64,000 nucleotides of DNA from Pseudomonas sp. SID14000 (GCF_002165135.1 NZ_NFZQ01000002.1:248001-312000), one strand, 5' to 3'. Shown: positions 1 to 15,017, numbered from the stretch's first letter. The notes: generated by a model from the letters alone, not told the origin. Made by a program: numbers and translations.

Positions 1-86
1 CTTTCGCGGGTCAACCCGCTCCCACAGAGTCATCACAGGTCTTGAGGTCGGCGCTGTTCCTGTGGGAGCGGGTTGACCCGCGAAAG
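1..86. repeat. REP/REPIN-type inverted pair
   Basis: Two 27-nt arms (1-27 and 60-86) are exact reverse complements around a 32-nt spacer and carry the Pseudomonas 'gtgggagcgggt' core. It lies directly after the stop of the minus-strand topoisomerase III gene, so it may act as its 3' mRNA end or transcription stop. Confidence 0.85.
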
Positions 87-111
87 GGCCTGACCTGGGA
101 GGGCAAAATCT

Positions 112-2055
112 TCAGGTTGTCGCCTTTTTTCGAGGCTGCCTTGGCTTGCCTGCGGCCGCTTTTCCTTTCCCGCCGCTCCTGCGCTTCTTCTTCCACGGCG
201 GCGCCGCCCCGGCCGCCGGGCCGCTGATGGTCATGCGCATGCCGCTGCACCGTTCGACCAGCTTGCCCATCCACGCCGACTGCCGGGCAACGAACTCCTC
301 CAGGGTCATCTCGCCACTCTGCACCATGTCCAGCGCCTGCTCCCAGATCGCCGTGGTGCCGGGGTCGGCAATGGCGCGCGGTACGGCGTCGATCAGGCTG
401 AACGCCGCAGGCGTGGCCGACAGTGCCTTGCCGTTCTTCACCAGGTAACCACGGTCGAGCAGACCCTGGATGATGCTGGCGCGGGTGGCCTCGGTGCCGA
501 TGCCGGTGGTTTCCTTGAGCTTCTGCTTCAGCCGTGGGTCATCCACCAGCTTGGCGACGTTCTTCATCGCCTTGATCAGGTCGCCTTCGGTGAACGGTTT
601 GGGCGGCTGGGTCCACAGGTCTTTCAATTGCAGGCCCTGTACGCTGCAGTCCTGGCCTTCGCGCAGCGCTGGCAGCACCTGGGCGGGTGGCGCTTCGCGG
701 CCCTTGGTCGGGGTCAGCGCTTCGGGCAGCGCACGGCGCCAGCCTGGTTCGACGATCTGCTTGCCTACTGCGCGCAGGGCATGGCCGGCGCAGTCGAAGT
801 CGGCCTGGGTGCGGTCGTATTCGTGGTTGGGCAGGAACTGCGCCAGGTAGCGGGCGCGGATCAGGGTGTACACCGCCTTGTGCTTGGCTGGCAGGCGCGA
901 TGGGTCGCTGGCTGCGGCAGTCGGGATGATGCCATGGTGGGCGCTGACCTTGGCGTCGTTCCACGCCCGCGAGCGACGCTGTGGCTCCAGGTAGGGCTGC
1001 AGTGGCGCCAGGCTGGCATCGGCACGTTGCAAGGCAGCGAGGATGGCTGGCGCTTCGGCGTGCTGGCTTTGCGGCAGGTAGCCGCAGTCGCTGCGCGGGT
1101 AGGTGATCAGCTTGTGGGTTTCGTACAGGGCTTGGGCGATGTCGAGGGTTTCCTGGGCGCCGAGGCCGAATTTTTTCGAGCACAGCTCCTGCAACGTGCC
1201 CAGGTCGAAGGGCAGGGGTGCCGCTTCACGCACACGCTCGGTGGTCACCTTGACGGCGCGGGCAGTACCCGCCTTGCCGATGTCGGCGGCAGCCTGCTGC
1301 GCCAGGGCCTGGTTCAGGCAGCGGCCCTGGTCGTCGCAGGCGCCCTCGGGGGCGCGCCATTGGGCGTTGAAGCCAAAGCCTGCGTGTTCGAGCTGCACGT
1401 CGATGGCCCAGAACGGCACTGGCACGAAGTCGGCGATGCTGCGGTCGCGGTCGACCACCAGGCGCAAGGTGGGCGTTTGCACCCGGCCCACCGGCAGCAC
1501 GCCCTGATAGCCGGATTGCCGGCCCAGCAGGGTGAACAGCCGGCTCATGTTCATGCCGATCAACCAGTCGGCGCGGGAGCGGCCCAGCGCCGAGTGGTAC
1601 AGGTTGAAGGTTTCGTGGCCCGGCAGCAGGCGCGCCAGGGCCTTGCGGATGGAGGCGTCGTCCAGTGCCGAGAGCCACAGGCGCTGCACCGGGCCGCGGT
1701 AGCGGCAATGCTCGACCAGTTCGCGGGCGATCATTTCGCCTTCGCGGTCGGCGTCGGTGGCGATAACCAGTTCGCGCGCTTCGCCGAGCAGGCGCTTGAC
1801 CGCCTTGAACTGGCTGGCGGTCTTGGGCTTGACCAGCATCTTCCACTTCTCCGGGATGATCGGCAGGTCGGCCAGGTTCCAGCGCTTGTAGCGTTCGTCG
1901 TAGCTGTCGGGCGGGGCGGTTTCCAGCAGGTGGCCGATGCACCAGGTCACGCAGACGTCGGTGCCTTGCCAGCAGCCATCGCCCTTGCGGTTGGCGCCGA
2001 GCACTTTGGCGATGTCTTTTGCCTGGGAGGGTTTTTCGCAGAGGAACAGGCGCAT
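112..2055 (-). CDS. topB: DNA topoisomerase III (type IA)
   Basis: Type IA topoisomerase of 647 residues; it cuts one DNA strand and decatenates single-stranded or precatenated DNA during replication and recombination. The N-terminal Toprim segment starts CEKPSQAKDIAKVLG and has DADREGE; the active-site segment ITYPRSDCGYL supplies the catalytic tyrosine. The C-terminus (last ~30 residues) is a Lys/Arg/Gly-rich tail, common in TopB. I chose the ATG at 2055 because the family starts at MRLFLCEKPS; the frame stays open 63 bases further upstream without family similarity. It stands alone, with REP palindromes on both sides. The plain length and domain order fit TopB rather than TopA, as there are no zinc-finger cysteine quartets. 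Confidence 0.93.
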   Translation of the reverse strand: MRLFLCEKPSQAKDIAKVLGANRKGDGCWQGTDVCVTWCIGHLLETAPPDSYDERYKRWNLADLPIIPEKWKMLVKPKTASQFKAVKRLLGEARELVIATDADREGEMIARELVEHCRYRGPVQRLWLSALDDASIRKALARLLPGHETFNLYHSALGRSRADWLIGMNMSRLFTLLGRQSGYQGVLPVGRVQTPTLRLVVDRDRSIADFVPVPFWAIDVQLEHAGFGFNAQWRAPEGACDDQGRCLNQALAQQAAADIGKAGTARAVKVTTERVREAAPLPFDLGTLQELCSKKFGLGAQETLDIAQALYETHKLITYPRSDCGYLPQSQHAEAPAILAALQRADASLAPLQPYLEPQRRSRAWNDAKVSAHHGIIPTAAASDPSRLPAKHKAVYTLIRARYLAQFLPNHEYDRTQADFDCAGHALRAVGKQIVEPGWRRALPEALTPTKGREAPPAQVLPALREGQDCSVQGLQLKDLWTQPPKPFTEGDLIKAMKNVAKLVDDPRLKQKLKETTGIGTEATRASIIQGLLDRGYLVKNGKALSATPAAFSLIDAVPRAIADPGTTAIWEQALDMVQSGEMTLEEFVARQSAWMGKLVERCSGMRMTISGPAAGAAPPWKKKRRSGGKGKAAAGKPRQPRKKATT

Positions 2056-2199
2056 GGCCGGGGACGCTTCATCGGGGGTGATGGGCAATAGGATGCGCAA
2101 GCGGGGGCGCGGAGGCAAGTTTTATCTGGATGGATGTACAGGTTTTTTGTCAGGAGGGGTGTCTTTGGCTGTACCGGCCTCTTCGCGGGTGAACCCGCT

Positions 2200-2245
2200 C
2201 CCACAAGGCCTCCACAATTTTCAGAATTCGAGGGGGCCTTGTGGG
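2200..2245. terminator. Hairpin downstream of GNAT gene
   Basis: An 11-bp perfect stem (2200-2210 with 2235-2245, cccacaaggcc) sits just after the stop of the minus-strand acetyltransferase. The left side overlaps a half REP unit (2181-2206). There is no clear T run, so its role as terminator is only likely. Confidence 0.5.
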
Positions 2246-2256
2246 GAGGTTATGGA

Positions 2257-2685
2257 TCAGGCGCGCGAGTCGCGTACCATGTCCACGTGCGGGATGCCGG
2301 CTTCGAGGAACTCTTCGCTGACTACGCGAAAACCCAGCCGCTCGTAGAATGGCGTGGCGTGCACCTGGGCGCTGAGCATCTGCTGCTTCAGGTCGCGATT
2401 CTGGGCTTCGACAATCACCGCGTTCATCAGCGCGTCACCCACCTTCAGGCCGCGCCAGTCTTTCAGTACCGAGACCCGACCAATGGTGCCGTCAGGCAGC
2501 AGGCGGGCGGTGCCGATCGGGTAGTCGCCTTCCAGGGCCAGGAAGTGCGCGGCGGTCGGGTCGTCCGAGTCCCACTCCAGCTCCGGCGGCACGTGCTGTT
2601 CGGCAATGAACACCGCTTCGCGGATGCGGCGGATGTCGGCGTTGTCCTTGTGCCAGTCGGCAAGGCGCACACGAATCTTATTCAT
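2257..2685 (-). CDS. GNAT family N-acetyltransferase
   Basis: 142-residue single-domain GNAT protein. Visible elements are the strand ending GTARLLPDGTIGRVSVLKDWRG, where the R/Q-x-x-G-x-G/A acetyl-CoA loop is represented by WRGLKVGDALM, and a C-terminal YERLGFRV motif typical of the fold. It resembles the ElaA-like/YitI group of small GNATs; the substrate cannot be read. The ATG at 2685 lies 8 bases inside the end of roxA, so the two are translationally coupled and co-transcribed. An in-frame upstream start inside roxA was rejected. Confidence 0.85.
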   Translation of the reverse strand: MNKIRVRLADWHKDNADIRRIREAVFIAEQHVPPELEWDSDDPTAAHFLALEGDYPIGTARLLPDGTIGRVSVLKDWRGLKVGDALMNAVIVEAQNRDLKQQMLSAQVHATPFYERLGFRVVSEEFLEAGIPHVDMVRDSRA

Positions 2686-3844
2686 TGGCGAATCCCAGGC
2701 TTCCTTGTTTGACCAGCTGCTGTACCAGCATAAGGCCATCTTCATCCTGCAGCCATTCGCCCAGGTTATCGATGTGCAGGGCGTCGGCCGCGCAAACCAG
2801 CTTCAGTAGCTCGCGCAGTTTGCCTGGCAGCGGGCAGCTGCGGCCGCTGGCGAACAGCAGCAGGTCTTCTTCGAATTCCGACCAGGCCAGGCGGGCGCTC
2901 GGGTTGCGGATCAGGATGGCGCCTTGTTCCAGGGCGTCGATCAGCTCTTCCTCGGACAGTTCTTCACCAACGATCTGCTCGGGGTAGCGCGGCTCGGTCA
3001 TGAACTGGCCGAACCAGGTCAGCAGCAGGTCCTTGTCGCCCATGTGCTTGTCGAGCAGTGCCTTCAGGCGGTCGAGGGCGTCGTGCTGGATCTGGTGCGG
3101 GTCGCTGACCGGCTGGGCGTCGGCGTCGCTGTAGCGTTCTTCATCGGGCAGGAACTGGCCGAGGAAGTCGGTGAAGTGGGTCAGCACTTCGGCGGCGCTC
3201 GGTGCACGGAAGCCGACCGAGTAGGTCAGGCAGTCGTCCACGGCCACGCCGTAATGGGCCAGGCGCGGTGGCAGGTAGAGCATGTCGCCCGGCTCCAGGG
3301 TCCACTCATCGCTCTGCTCGAATTCGGCAAGGATTCGCAGGTCGGCGTGCTCCAGCAGCGAGCTGTCGCTGCTGCACATCTGGCCGATTTTCCAGTTGCG
3401 CTGGCCGTGACCCTGCAGCAGGAACACGTCGTAGTTATCGAAGTGCGGGCCGACGCTGCCACCGGGGGCGGCAAAGCTGATCATCACGTCATCGATGCGC
3501 CAGCTAGGCAGGAAACGGAAGTTTTCCAGCAGTTCGGCCACTTCCGGGACGAACTGGTCGACGGCCTGCACCAGCAGGGTCCAGTCCTTTTCCGGCAGCT
3601 CGGCGAAGGTGTCCTCGGTGAACGGGCCGCGGCGCAGCTCCCATGGGTGCGCGCCGTGCTCGAGCACGATACGCGACTCTACTTCCTCTTCCAGGGCCAG
3701 GCCGGCCAGCTCGTCGGGGTCGATCGGGCTGATGAAGTCCGGGAAGGCCTGGCGCACCAGCAGCGGCTTCTTCTGCCAGTAGTCGCGCATGAATTCGCGG
3801 GCCGAGATGCCGCCGAGCAGCTGCAGTGGAGTATCAGGATTCAT
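2678..3844 (-). CDS. roxA: 50S ribosomal protein L16 3-hydroxylase (cupin-4, RoxA/YcfD)
   Basis: Fe(II)/2-oxoglutarate oxygenase of 388 residues that in E. coli (YcfD) hydroxylates an arginine of ribosomal protein L16. The JmjC/cupin metal site is readable: H134-x-D136 in GPHFDNYDVFLLQG and the distal H197 in PPRLAHYGV. The start MNPDTPLQLLGG is the ATG at 3844; a TTG two codons upstream has no better ribosome site. It is followed by an overlapping GNAT gene and preceded by the purB terminator, so it has its own promoter in 3845-3885. Function is by family knowledge; assignment is confident. Confidence 0.9.
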   Translation of the reverse strand: MNPDTPLQLLGGISAREFMRDYWQKKPLLVRQAFPDFISPIDPDELAGLALEEEVESRIVLEHGAHPWELRRGPFTEDTFAELPEKDWTLLVQAVDQFVPEVAELLENFRFLPSWRIDDVMISFAAPGGSVGPHFDNYDVFLLQGHGQRNWKIGQMCSSDSSLLEHADLRILAEFEQSDEWTLEPGDMLYLPPRLAHYGVAVDDCLTYSVGFRAPSAAEVLTHFTDFLGQFLPDEERYSDADAQPVSDPHQIQHDALDRLKALLDKHMGDKDLLLTWFGQFMTEPRYPEQIVGEELSEEELIDALEQGAILIRNPSARLAWSEFEEDLLLFASGRSCPLPGKLRELLKLVCAADALHIDNLGEWLQDEDGLMLVQQLVKQGSLGFANE

Positions 3845-3884
3845 GTTCAACCTATTGAAAAAATGTAATTTTCGTCCGGGAATA

Positions 3885-3912
3885 AAAACGCCCGGCCAGG
3901 CCGGGCGTTGAA
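3885..3912 (-). terminator. purB rho-independent terminator
   Basis: Perfect GC-rich stem (acgcccggcc / ggccgggcgt) with a 1-base loop, followed in minus orientation by TTTTTATT. It lies 14 bases after the purB stop. Confidence 0.85.
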
Positions 3913-3925
3913 CGCGACGCTCAGC

Positions 3926-5446
<1,521 letters not shown>

Positions 5447-6073
5447 TCAGGAAGGCGAACGCATCATGTCGTACAGTTCGTTCAGCAGCTTGCGCCGGCT
5501 GAACACCAGCTGCCAGCGGTGCCCGCCAAGCTGGCGCCACAGGCGTGCGGCGCGGATGCCGGCCAGCAGCAGGGCGCGGATCTTGGAGGCGTTGCTGGCC
5601 TGCTGCAGGAAGCGCATGTCGCCGTGCACCTGGATACGCTGGCGCAAGGTGCTCAGGGTGTCCTGGTACAAGGCTCCACTGGAAGCGATGACGTTTTCAT
5701 GAACCAGGCCGAAATGCTCGGCCTGGGACTGGATTTGCGGCAGGCGGTTGCCGATGGTGTCGAGCAGGTCGCCACGCTTGTTCAGCTGGCGCTCCAGGCC
5801 CAGCATCGACAGGGCGTAGCGCAGCGGCTCGCGCTGCAGGCTGCTGGGGTCGCGCTCCAGCGCGCCGACCAGCGCGCGGTAGCCGTCGCGCAGGTTCAGG
5901 TCGTCACCGCCGAACACCTCCAGGGTGTCCTTGGGGTCACGGACCAGCAGGCTGCCCAGCATGCAACCGATGTTGGCCTCGCTGGCCTGGCCGGTGCGGG
6001 CGATGCGGTCGACCAGTACAGCGGCCTGGAACACGCCACCCAACGCAATCAGCTGCTCCTGCAGGTTGCTCAT
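5447..6073 (-). CDS. hflD: High-frequency lysogenization protein HflD homologue
   Basis: 208-residue protein starting [16 protein letters not shown] and including [14 protein letters not shown], the conserved HflD profile. In E. coli HflD is a peripheral inner-membrane protein that binds the phage lambda CII activator; its cellular role outside phage biology is unclear. The ATG at 6073 overlaps the mnmA stop (ATGA), so the two are translationally coupled; the mnmA-hflD-purB order is conserved. An open extension upstream lies inside mnmA and is not credible. Confidence 0.93.
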   Translation of the reverse strand: MSNLQEQLIALGGVFQAAVLVDRIARTGQASEANIGCMLGSLLVRDPKDTLEVFGGDDLNLRDGYRALVGALERDPSSLQREPLRYALSMLGLERQLNKRGDLLDTIGNRLPQIQSQAEHFGLVHENVIASSGALYQDTLSTLRQRIQVHGDMRFLQQASNASKIRALLLAGIRAARLWRQLGGHRWQLVFSRRKLLNELYDMMRSPS

Positions 6074-7194
6074 GCGCGCGGGCTCCACGGCTCGGCGGCT
6101 TCGATCACGCCGCCGCCCAGGCACACTTCGCCGTCGTAGAACACCACCGACTGGCCCGGGGTGACGGCGCGTTGCGGTTCGTCGAACACCGCGCGGTAAC
6201 CGCTTTCGGTCAGTTCCAGGGTGCACTGCTGGTCGCTTTGGCGGTAACGCACCTTGGCGGTGAGCTGGCGCGGGCTGCTGAGGTCGACCGGGTTGACCCA
6301 GAAGATTTCCGAAGCCAGCAGGGCGCGGGAGAACAACCACGGGTGTTCGTTACCCTGGCCGACCACCAGCACGTTGCGGGTCAGATCCTTGTGCAGCACG
6401 TACCACGGCTCGTCGCCGGCGTCCTTCAGGCCGCCAATGCCCAGGCCCTGGCGCTGGCCGATGGTGTGGTACATCAGGCCGTGATGGCGGCCGATCACTT
6501 CACCGTCGGTGGTTTCGATGTCGCCCGGCTGGGCCGGCAGGTACTGCTTGAGGAAGTCGCTGAAGCGGCGCTCGCCGATGAAGCAGATGCCGGTGGAGTC
6601 CTTCTTCTTGGCGGTGGCCAGGCCATGCTTTTCGGCAATGGCGCGTACTTCGGGCTTTTCCAGCTCGCCGACCGGGAACAGGGTGCGGGCGATTTCCTTG
6701 CCGCCGACGGCGTGCAGGAAGTAGCTCTGGTCCTTGTTCGGGTCCAGGCCCTTGAGCAGTTCGGTGAGTTCACCGGTGTCGCGGCGGCGCACGTAGTGAC
6801 CGGTGGCGATCAGGTCGGCACCCAGCGACAGGGCATAGTCGAGGAACGCCTTGAACTTGATTTCGCGATTACAGAGGATGTCCGGGTTGGGCGTGCGGCC
6901 AGCCTTGTACTCCTCGAGGAAGTGCTCGAACACGTTGTCCCAGTATTCGGCGGCGAAGTTGGCGGTGTGCAGCTTGATACCGATACGGTCGCACACGGCC
7001 TGCGCGTCGGCCAGGTCTTCACGGGCGGTACAGTATTCGGTGCCGTCGTCTTCTTCCCAGTTCTTCATGAACAGCCCTTCCACCTGGTAGCCCTGCTCCA
7101 TGAGCAGAAGGGCGGAGACAGAAGAGTCCACGCCGCCGGACATGCCGACGATGACGCGGGTCTTGGCGGGGTCTTTGAGTGCTGGGCTGGTCAT
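6070..7194 (-). CDS. mnmA: tRNA-specific 2-thiouridylase MnmA
   Basis: 374-residue ATP-pyrophosphatase-type enzyme that puts sulfur on U34 of tRNA-Lys, -Glu and -Gln, using sulfur relayed through the Tus proteins (tusDCBE lies at 27169-28550 in this window). The PP-loop SGGVDSS is at residues 19-25; the catalytic cysteines are in [12 protein letters not shown] and [12 protein letters not shown]. The ATG at 7194 is the only good start. It overlaps hflD by 4 bases and is preceded by the NUDIX gene on the same strand. Confidence 0.97.
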   Translation of the reverse strand: MTSPALKDPAKTRVIVGMSGGVDSSVSALLLMEQGYQVEGLFMKNWEEDDGTEYCTAREDLADAQAVCDRIGIKLHTANFAAEYWDNVFEHFLEEYKAGRTPNPDILCNREIKFKAFLDYALSLGADLIATGHYVRRRDTGELTELLKGLDPNKDQSYFLHAVGGKEIARTLFPVGELEKPEVRAIAEKHGLATAKKKDSTGICFIGERRFSDFLKQYLPAQPGDIETTDGEVIGRHHGLMYHTIGQRQGLGIGGLKDAGDEPWYVLHKDLTRNVLVVGQGNEHPWLFSRALLASEIFWVNPVDLSSPRQLTAKVRYRQSDQQCTLELTESGYRAVFDEPQRAVTPGQSVVFYDGEVCLGGGVIEAAEPWSPRA

Positions 7195-7253
7195 GGTTAC
7201 CGGTGTGTATCAAGGGGGAAAAGATCCGATTCTATCAAACCCGGGGCGGCGCG

Positions 7254-7694
7254 TCAGTCGCGCAGCAGGTCGAGGCTGTGCAAGGGGCCCTTGAGGTAGT
7301 CGTCGAGGCAGCGTGGCACCAGCTCACTGCGCCAGCGGGCGGGGTCGGCCAGCAGTTCGTCGCGGGTCAGCCAAACGGCGCGGACGATGTCGCTGTCCAG
7401 CGCCATGTCGGCGTGGTGACGCACGGGGCGGGCTGCGAAGCAGATGCGCTGGTAGGTCACGCCGTTGCTTGGTGCAGTGTACAGGTAGATGCCGACTACG
7501 CCGGTGAGCTCGACTTCCCAGGCGGTCTCTTCGAGGGTTTCGCGCAGGGCGGCCTGGGGCAGGGTCTCGTTGGGTTCGAGGTGGCCGGCGGGCTGGTTGA
7601 ATACGTGCTTGTTGGCTTTGAATTCTTCGACGAAGAGGAACTTGCCTTCGTGTTCGACGATGGTGGCGACGGTGATGTGGGGTTGCCAGGTCAT
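7254..7694 (-). CDS. nudJ: NUDIX hydrolase, NudJ-like
   Basis: 146-residue NUDIX phosphohydrolase. The box reads G-x5-E-x7-RE-x2-EE (GHLEPNETLPQAALRETLEE), with alanine where the final glycine of the consensus normally is. E. coli NudJ hydrolyses thiamine pyrophosphate analogues and nucleoside tri/diphosphates; it too sits next to mnmA and hflD. The ATG at 7694 is preceded by GGAG at a spacing of 6; an ATG four codons upstream is less well placed. Substrate is by homology only. Confidence 0.88.
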   Translation of the reverse strand: MTWQPHITVATIVEHEGKFLFVEEFKANKHVFNQPAGHLEPNETLPQAALRETLEETAWEVELTGVVGIYLYTAPSNGVTYQRICFAARPVRHHADMALDSDIVRAVWLTRDELLADPARWRSELVPRCLDDYLKGPLHSLDLLRD

Positions 7695-7721
7695 GAACAG
7701 CTCCATAAGGGCCGGCACGGG

Positions 7722-7799
7722 CCCTGTGGGAGCGGGTTTACTCGCGAATGCGTCGGTAGCTTCAGCATCGCATTCGCGGGTAAACCCGCTCCCACAGGG
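7722..7799. repeat. REPIN-type inverted pair
   Basis: Two 31-nt arms (7722-7752, 7769-7799) are reverse complements with one mismatch and carry the 'cctgtgggagcgggttta' core. It lies upstream of nudJ and downstream of the idh terminator. Confidence 0.85.
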
Positions 7800-7833
7800 T
7801 AGGTGTTGGCCGCTAGATATCATTTGTCCAGAA

Positions 7834-7869
7834 AGCACAAACCCCGGTGCGTGGCCGGGGTTTGTGCTG
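7834..7869 (-). terminator. idh terminator
   Basis: Long palindrome agcacaaaccccgg ... ccggggtttgtgct, 16 bases after the idh stop in the minus direction. The A/T-rich lower stem makes it workable in either direction. Confidence 0.8.
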
Positions 7870-7885
7870 TTACTTCAAGCGAACC

Positions 7886-11782
<3,897 letters not shown>

Positions 11783-11793
11783 GGCAATGAAAA

Positions 11794-11825
11794 ACCGGCC
11801 GCTTCCAGAAGCGGCCGGTCTTTTC
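11794..11825 (+). terminator. icd terminator
   Basis: Perfect 9-bp stem accggccgc/gcggccggt with an 8-base loop, followed by cttttc; 11 bases after the icd stop and 25 bases before the cspD stop on the other strand, so it may serve both. Confidence 0.85.
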
Positions 11826-11850
11826 GTATGTCGGCAGACGGCGCGGCAAG

Positions 11851-12105
11851 TCAGGCGTCGGCAGTGCTGCCGGTTTGCTGCGGGCTGACGGTTGTGGCGG
11901 TAGTGGCGCTGCAGATGTTCACCGCGTGCAGGCCTTTGGGACCCTGGACGATTTCGAAGCTCACGGCCTGGCCGGCCTTGAGTGTCTTGTATCCGTCCAT
12001 CTGGATGGCCGAGTAATGAGCGAACAAGTCTTCATCCTTGCCCTCTTCATTGATGAATCCATAGCCTTTGGCATTGTTGAACCACTTGACTTTACCGCTT
12101 GCCAT
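11851..12105 (-). CDS. cspD: Cold-shock-domain protein CspD
   Basis: 84-residue protein with one cold-shock domain: [15 protein letters not shown] (RNP1) and DLFAHYSAI (RNP2), followed by a short Ala/Thr-rich tail. In E. coli CspD inhibits replication in stationary phase by binding single-stranded DNA. The ATG at 12105 is preceded by an AGGG-rich site. The location next to clpS/clpA, divergently arranged, is conserved in gamma-proteobacteria and supports CspD over other Csp paralogues. Confidence 0.92.
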   Translation of the reverse strand: MASGKVKWFNNAKGYGFINEEGKDEDLFAHYSAIQMDGYKTLKAGQAVSFEIVQGPKGLHAVNICSATTATTVSPQQTGSTADA

Positions 12106-12226
12106 CCCTATGTCCCTCTGCAAAGGACTCCATGACTGGAGTATCATCCACTTCATCCGCATACGAACCATGCGAAAAATCTGGTTGACTGCGCGGATCT
12201 TTATCGACCACGGTGGGTTCTTATTG

Positions 12227-12254
12227 GTTGTAACACCGTTTTGCCGATAGTCAA
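12227..12254 (-). promoter_or_regulatory. Candidate sigma-70 promoter for cspD
   Basis: On the minus strand TTGACT (12254-12249) and TACAAC (12232-12227) are separated by 16 bases, about 120 bases upstream of the cspD start. Read by eye only. Confidence 0.4.
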
Positions 12255-12335
12255 GGTCGCCCGGCGCCTACGCTGGCTGCGGCCTGTGCGGTCAATCCAC
12301 AACCTTAACCTGTCGCTCATGATGAAATTCTTTCC

Positions 12336-12698
12336 ATGCATGCACCTAGTGAGATTCGACTAACATTCAATCAGGATCGCCCGCAATCGAATGAGGACGA
12401 CGGCTCAGGTCTTGCAGTTCAGGAAGCCAAGCCGATCCTGCAGGCGCCACCGATGTACAAGGTGGTTTTGTTCAACGATGACTACACGCCGATGGATTTC
12501 GTCGTCGAAGTGCTCGAGACGTTCTTCAATTTGAACCGCGAGCTGGCGACCAAGATCATGCTGACCGTCCATACCGAAGGGCGGGCAGTTTGCGGATTGT
12601 TTACCCGTGACATCGCCGAAACAAAGGCTATGCAGGTCAACCAATACGCCAGGGAAAGCCAGCATCCGCTACTCTGTGAAATCGAGAAGGACGGTTAA
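12336..12698 (+). CDS. clpS: ATP-dependent Clp protease adaptor ClpS
   Basis: 120-residue N-recognin adaptor. It binds substrates with bulky hydrophobic N-terminal residues and hands them to ClpA. The conserved core [20 protein letters not shown] contains the N-degron pocket residues (ND, D, M), and the N-terminal ~35 residues are the flexible extension that enters ClpA. It lies 30 bases upstream of clpA, clearly one operon. Together with bpt and aat downstream, which create the primary Leu/Phe N-degrons, it makes up the N-degron pathway. Confidence 0.96.
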   Translation: MHAPSEIRLTFNQDRPQSNEDDGSGLAVQEAKPILQAPPMYKVVLFNDDYTPMDFVVEVLETFFNLNRELATKIMLTVHTEGRAVCGLFTRDIAETKAMQVNQYARESQHPLLCEIEKDG

Positions 12699-12728
12699 TC
12701 GCCGACCACTTGGGTATGAGGTGAAGCT

Positions 12729-14999
12729 ATGTTAAACCGCGAGCTCGAAGTCACCCTCAATCTTGCCTTCAAGGAGGCTCGTTCGAAGCGTCATGAGTTC
12801 ATGACCGTCGAGCATCTGCTGCTGGCACTCCTTGACAATGAGGCTGCCGCGACCGTTCTGCGCGCCTGTGGCGCCAATCTCGACAAGCTCAAGCACGACC
12901 TGCAAGAGTTCATCGATTCCACCACACCCCTGATCCCGGTCAACGACGAAGACCGCGAAACCCAGCCGACCCTGGGCTTCCAGCGTGTGCTGCAGCGTGC
13001 CGTGTTCCACGTGCAAAGCTCCGGCAAGCGTGAAGTCACCGGCGCCAACGTGCTGGTGGCGATCTTCAGCGAACAGGAAAGCCAGGCCGTGTTCCTGCTC
13101 AAGCAGCAGAGCGTGGCCCGCATCGACGTGGTCAACTACATTGCCCATGGCATCTCCAAGGTGCCAGGCCATGGTTCGCATTCCGAAAGCGACCAGGAAA
13201 TGCAGGACGAAGAGGGCGGCGATACCGCCTCTTCGAGCAACCCGCTGGATGCCTATGCCAGCAACCTGAACGAACTGGCCCGTGCCGGCCGTATCGACCC
13301 GCTGGTAGGCCGCGAGCAGGAAGTGGAGCGCGTGGCGCAGATCCTCGCCCGTCGGCGCAAGAACAACCCGCTGCTGGTGGGTGAGGCTGGCGTGGGCAAG
13401 ACGGCCATTGCAGAAGGCCTGGCCAAGCGAATCGTCGATGGCCAGGTGCCTGACCTGCTGGCGCAGAGCGTGGTGTATTCCCTCGACCTTGGCGCCCTGT
13501 TGGCCGGTACCAAATACCGCGGCGACTTCGAGAAGCGCTTCAAGGCGCTGCTGGGCGAGCTGCGCAAGCGCCCGCAGGCTATCCTGTTCATCGACGAAAT
13601 CCACACCATCATCGGTGCCGGTGCGGCTTCGGGCGGGGTGATGGATGCCTCCAACCTGCTCAAGCCACTGCTGTCTTCCGGTGAAATTCGTTGCATCGGC
13701 TCGACCACCTTCCAGGAGTTCCGCGGCATCTTCGAGAAGGACCGTGCCCTGGCGCGGCGCTTCCAGAAGGTCGATGTCAGCGAGCCGTCGGTCGAAGACA
13801 CCGTGGGCATCCTGCGTGGCCTGAAAGGGCGCTTCGAAAGCCACCACAACATCGAGTACAGCGACGAAGCCCTGCGCGCCGCCGCTGAACTGGCCTCGCG
13901 CTACATCAATGATCGGCACATGCCGGACAAGGCCATTGACGTGATCGACGAAGCCGGTGCGTACCAGCGCCTGCAGCCGGAGGCCAACCGCGTCAAGCGC
14001 ATCGACGTGCCGCAGGTCGAAGACATCGTTGCCAAGATCGCGCGGATTCCGCCGAAGCATGTCACCAGTTCCGACAAGGAGCTGCTGCGTAACCTCGAGC
14101 GTGACCTGAAGCTGACTGTATTTGGTCAGGACCAGGCGATCGATTCGCTGGCCACCGCCATCAAGCTGTCCCGTGCCGGCCTCAAGTCGCCAGACAAGCC
14201 CGTCGGTTCGTTCCTGTTTGCCGGCCCGACCGGCGTCGGCAAGACCGAAGCAGCGCGGCAGCTGGCCAAGGCACTGGGTGTTGAGCTGGTGCGCTTCGAC
14301 ATGTCCGAGTACATGGAGCGCCACACTGTGTCGCGCCTGATTGGTGCGCCTCCTGGTTATGTTGGCTTCGATCAGGGTGGTTTGCTGACCGAGGCGATCA
14401 CCAAGCAACCGCACTGCGTATTGCTGCTCGACGAAATCGAGAAGGCTCACCCGGAAGTCTTCAACCTGCTGCTGCAGGTGATGGATCACGGCACCCTGAC
14501 CGACAACAACGGGCGCAAGGCCGACTTCCGTAACGTGATCCTGATAATGACCACCAACGCGGGCGCAGAAACCGCCGCACGGGCGTCGATCGGCTTCACC
14601 CATCAGGACCATGCGTCCGATGCCATGGAAGTCATCCGCAAGAGCTTCACGCCGGAGTTCCGCAACCGCCTGGATACCATCATCCAGTTCGGCCGCCTGA
14701 GCCACGAGACGATCAAAAGCATCGTCGACAAGTTCCTTATCGAACTGCAGGCGCAGCTGGAAGACAAGCGTGTGCTGCTGGAAGTCAGCGATGATGCACG
14801 TGGCTGGCTGGCGGCCTCGGGCTACGACGTGCAGATGGGTGCACGGCCGATGGCGCGGCTGATCCAGGACAAGATCAAGCGGCCGCTGGCCGAGGAGATC
14901 CTGTTTGGCGAACTGGCCGAGCATGGTGGCGTGGTGCATGTCGACCTGCGTGATGGCGAGCTGGTGTTCGACTTCGAGACGACGGCCGAGGTTGCGTGA
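12729..14999 (+). CDS. clpA: ATP-dependent Clp protease ATP-binding subunit ClpA
   Basis: 756-residue AAA+ unfoldase with an N-terminal Clp-N repeat domain, a first ATPase module (Walker A GEAGVGKT, Walker B ILFIDEIHT) and a second (GPTGVGKT, LLLDEIEKAHPEVFNLLLQ). The ClpP-docking IGF loop is in ARASIGFTHQD. It unfolds and feeds substrates into ClpP, including N-degron proteins delivered by ClpS. An acidic linker with DEEGGDTASSSN follows the N-domain. Start ATG 12729 has a GAGG site. No terminator follows; a REP pair lies between it and infA. Confidence 0.97.
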   Translation: MLNRELEVTLNLAFKEARSKRHEFMTVEHLLLALLDNEAAATVLRACGANLDKLKHDLQEFIDSTTPLIPVNDEDRETQPTLGFQRVLQRAVFHVQSSGKREVTGANVLVAIFSEQESQAVFLLKQQSVARIDVVNYIAHGISKVPGHGSHSESDQEMQDEEGGDTASSSNPLDAYASNLNELARAGRIDPLVGREQEVERVAQILARRRKNNPLLVGEAGVGKTAIAEGLAKRIVDGQVPDLLAQSVVYSLDLGALLAGTKYRGDFEKRFKALLGELRKRPQAILFIDEIHTIIGAGAASGGVMDASNLLKPLLSSGEIRCIGSTTFQEFRGIFEKDRALARRFQKVDVSEPSVEDTVGILRGLKGRFESHHNIEYSDEALRAAAELASRYINDRHMPDKAIDVIDEAGAYQRLQPEANRVKRIDVPQVEDIVAKIARIPPKHVTSSDKELLRNLERDLKLTVFGQDQAIDSLATAIKLSRAGLKSPDKPVGSFLFAGPTGVGKTEAARQLAKALGVELVRFDMSEYMERHTVSRLIGAPPGYVGFDQGGLLTEAITKQPHCVLLLDEIEKAHPEVFNLLLQVMDHGTLTDNNGRKADFRNVILIMTTNAGAETAARASIGFTHQDHASDAMEVIRKSFTPEFRNRLDTIIQFGRLSHETIKSIVDKFLIELQAQLEDKRVLLEVSDDARGWLAASGYDVQMGARPMARLIQDKIKRPLAEEILFGELAEHGGVVHVDLRDGELVFDFETTAEVA

Positions 15000-15017
15000 A
15001 AACGGGGCAGGGCTGTA

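Noticed and set aside
628..2091. 487-codon plus-strand frame opposite topoisomerase III
   Set aside because: Antisense shadow; topoisomerase motifs on the minus strand are decisive.
12732..14939. 735-codon minus-strand frame opposite clpA
   Set aside because: Antisense shadow of ClpA, no recognisable domain.
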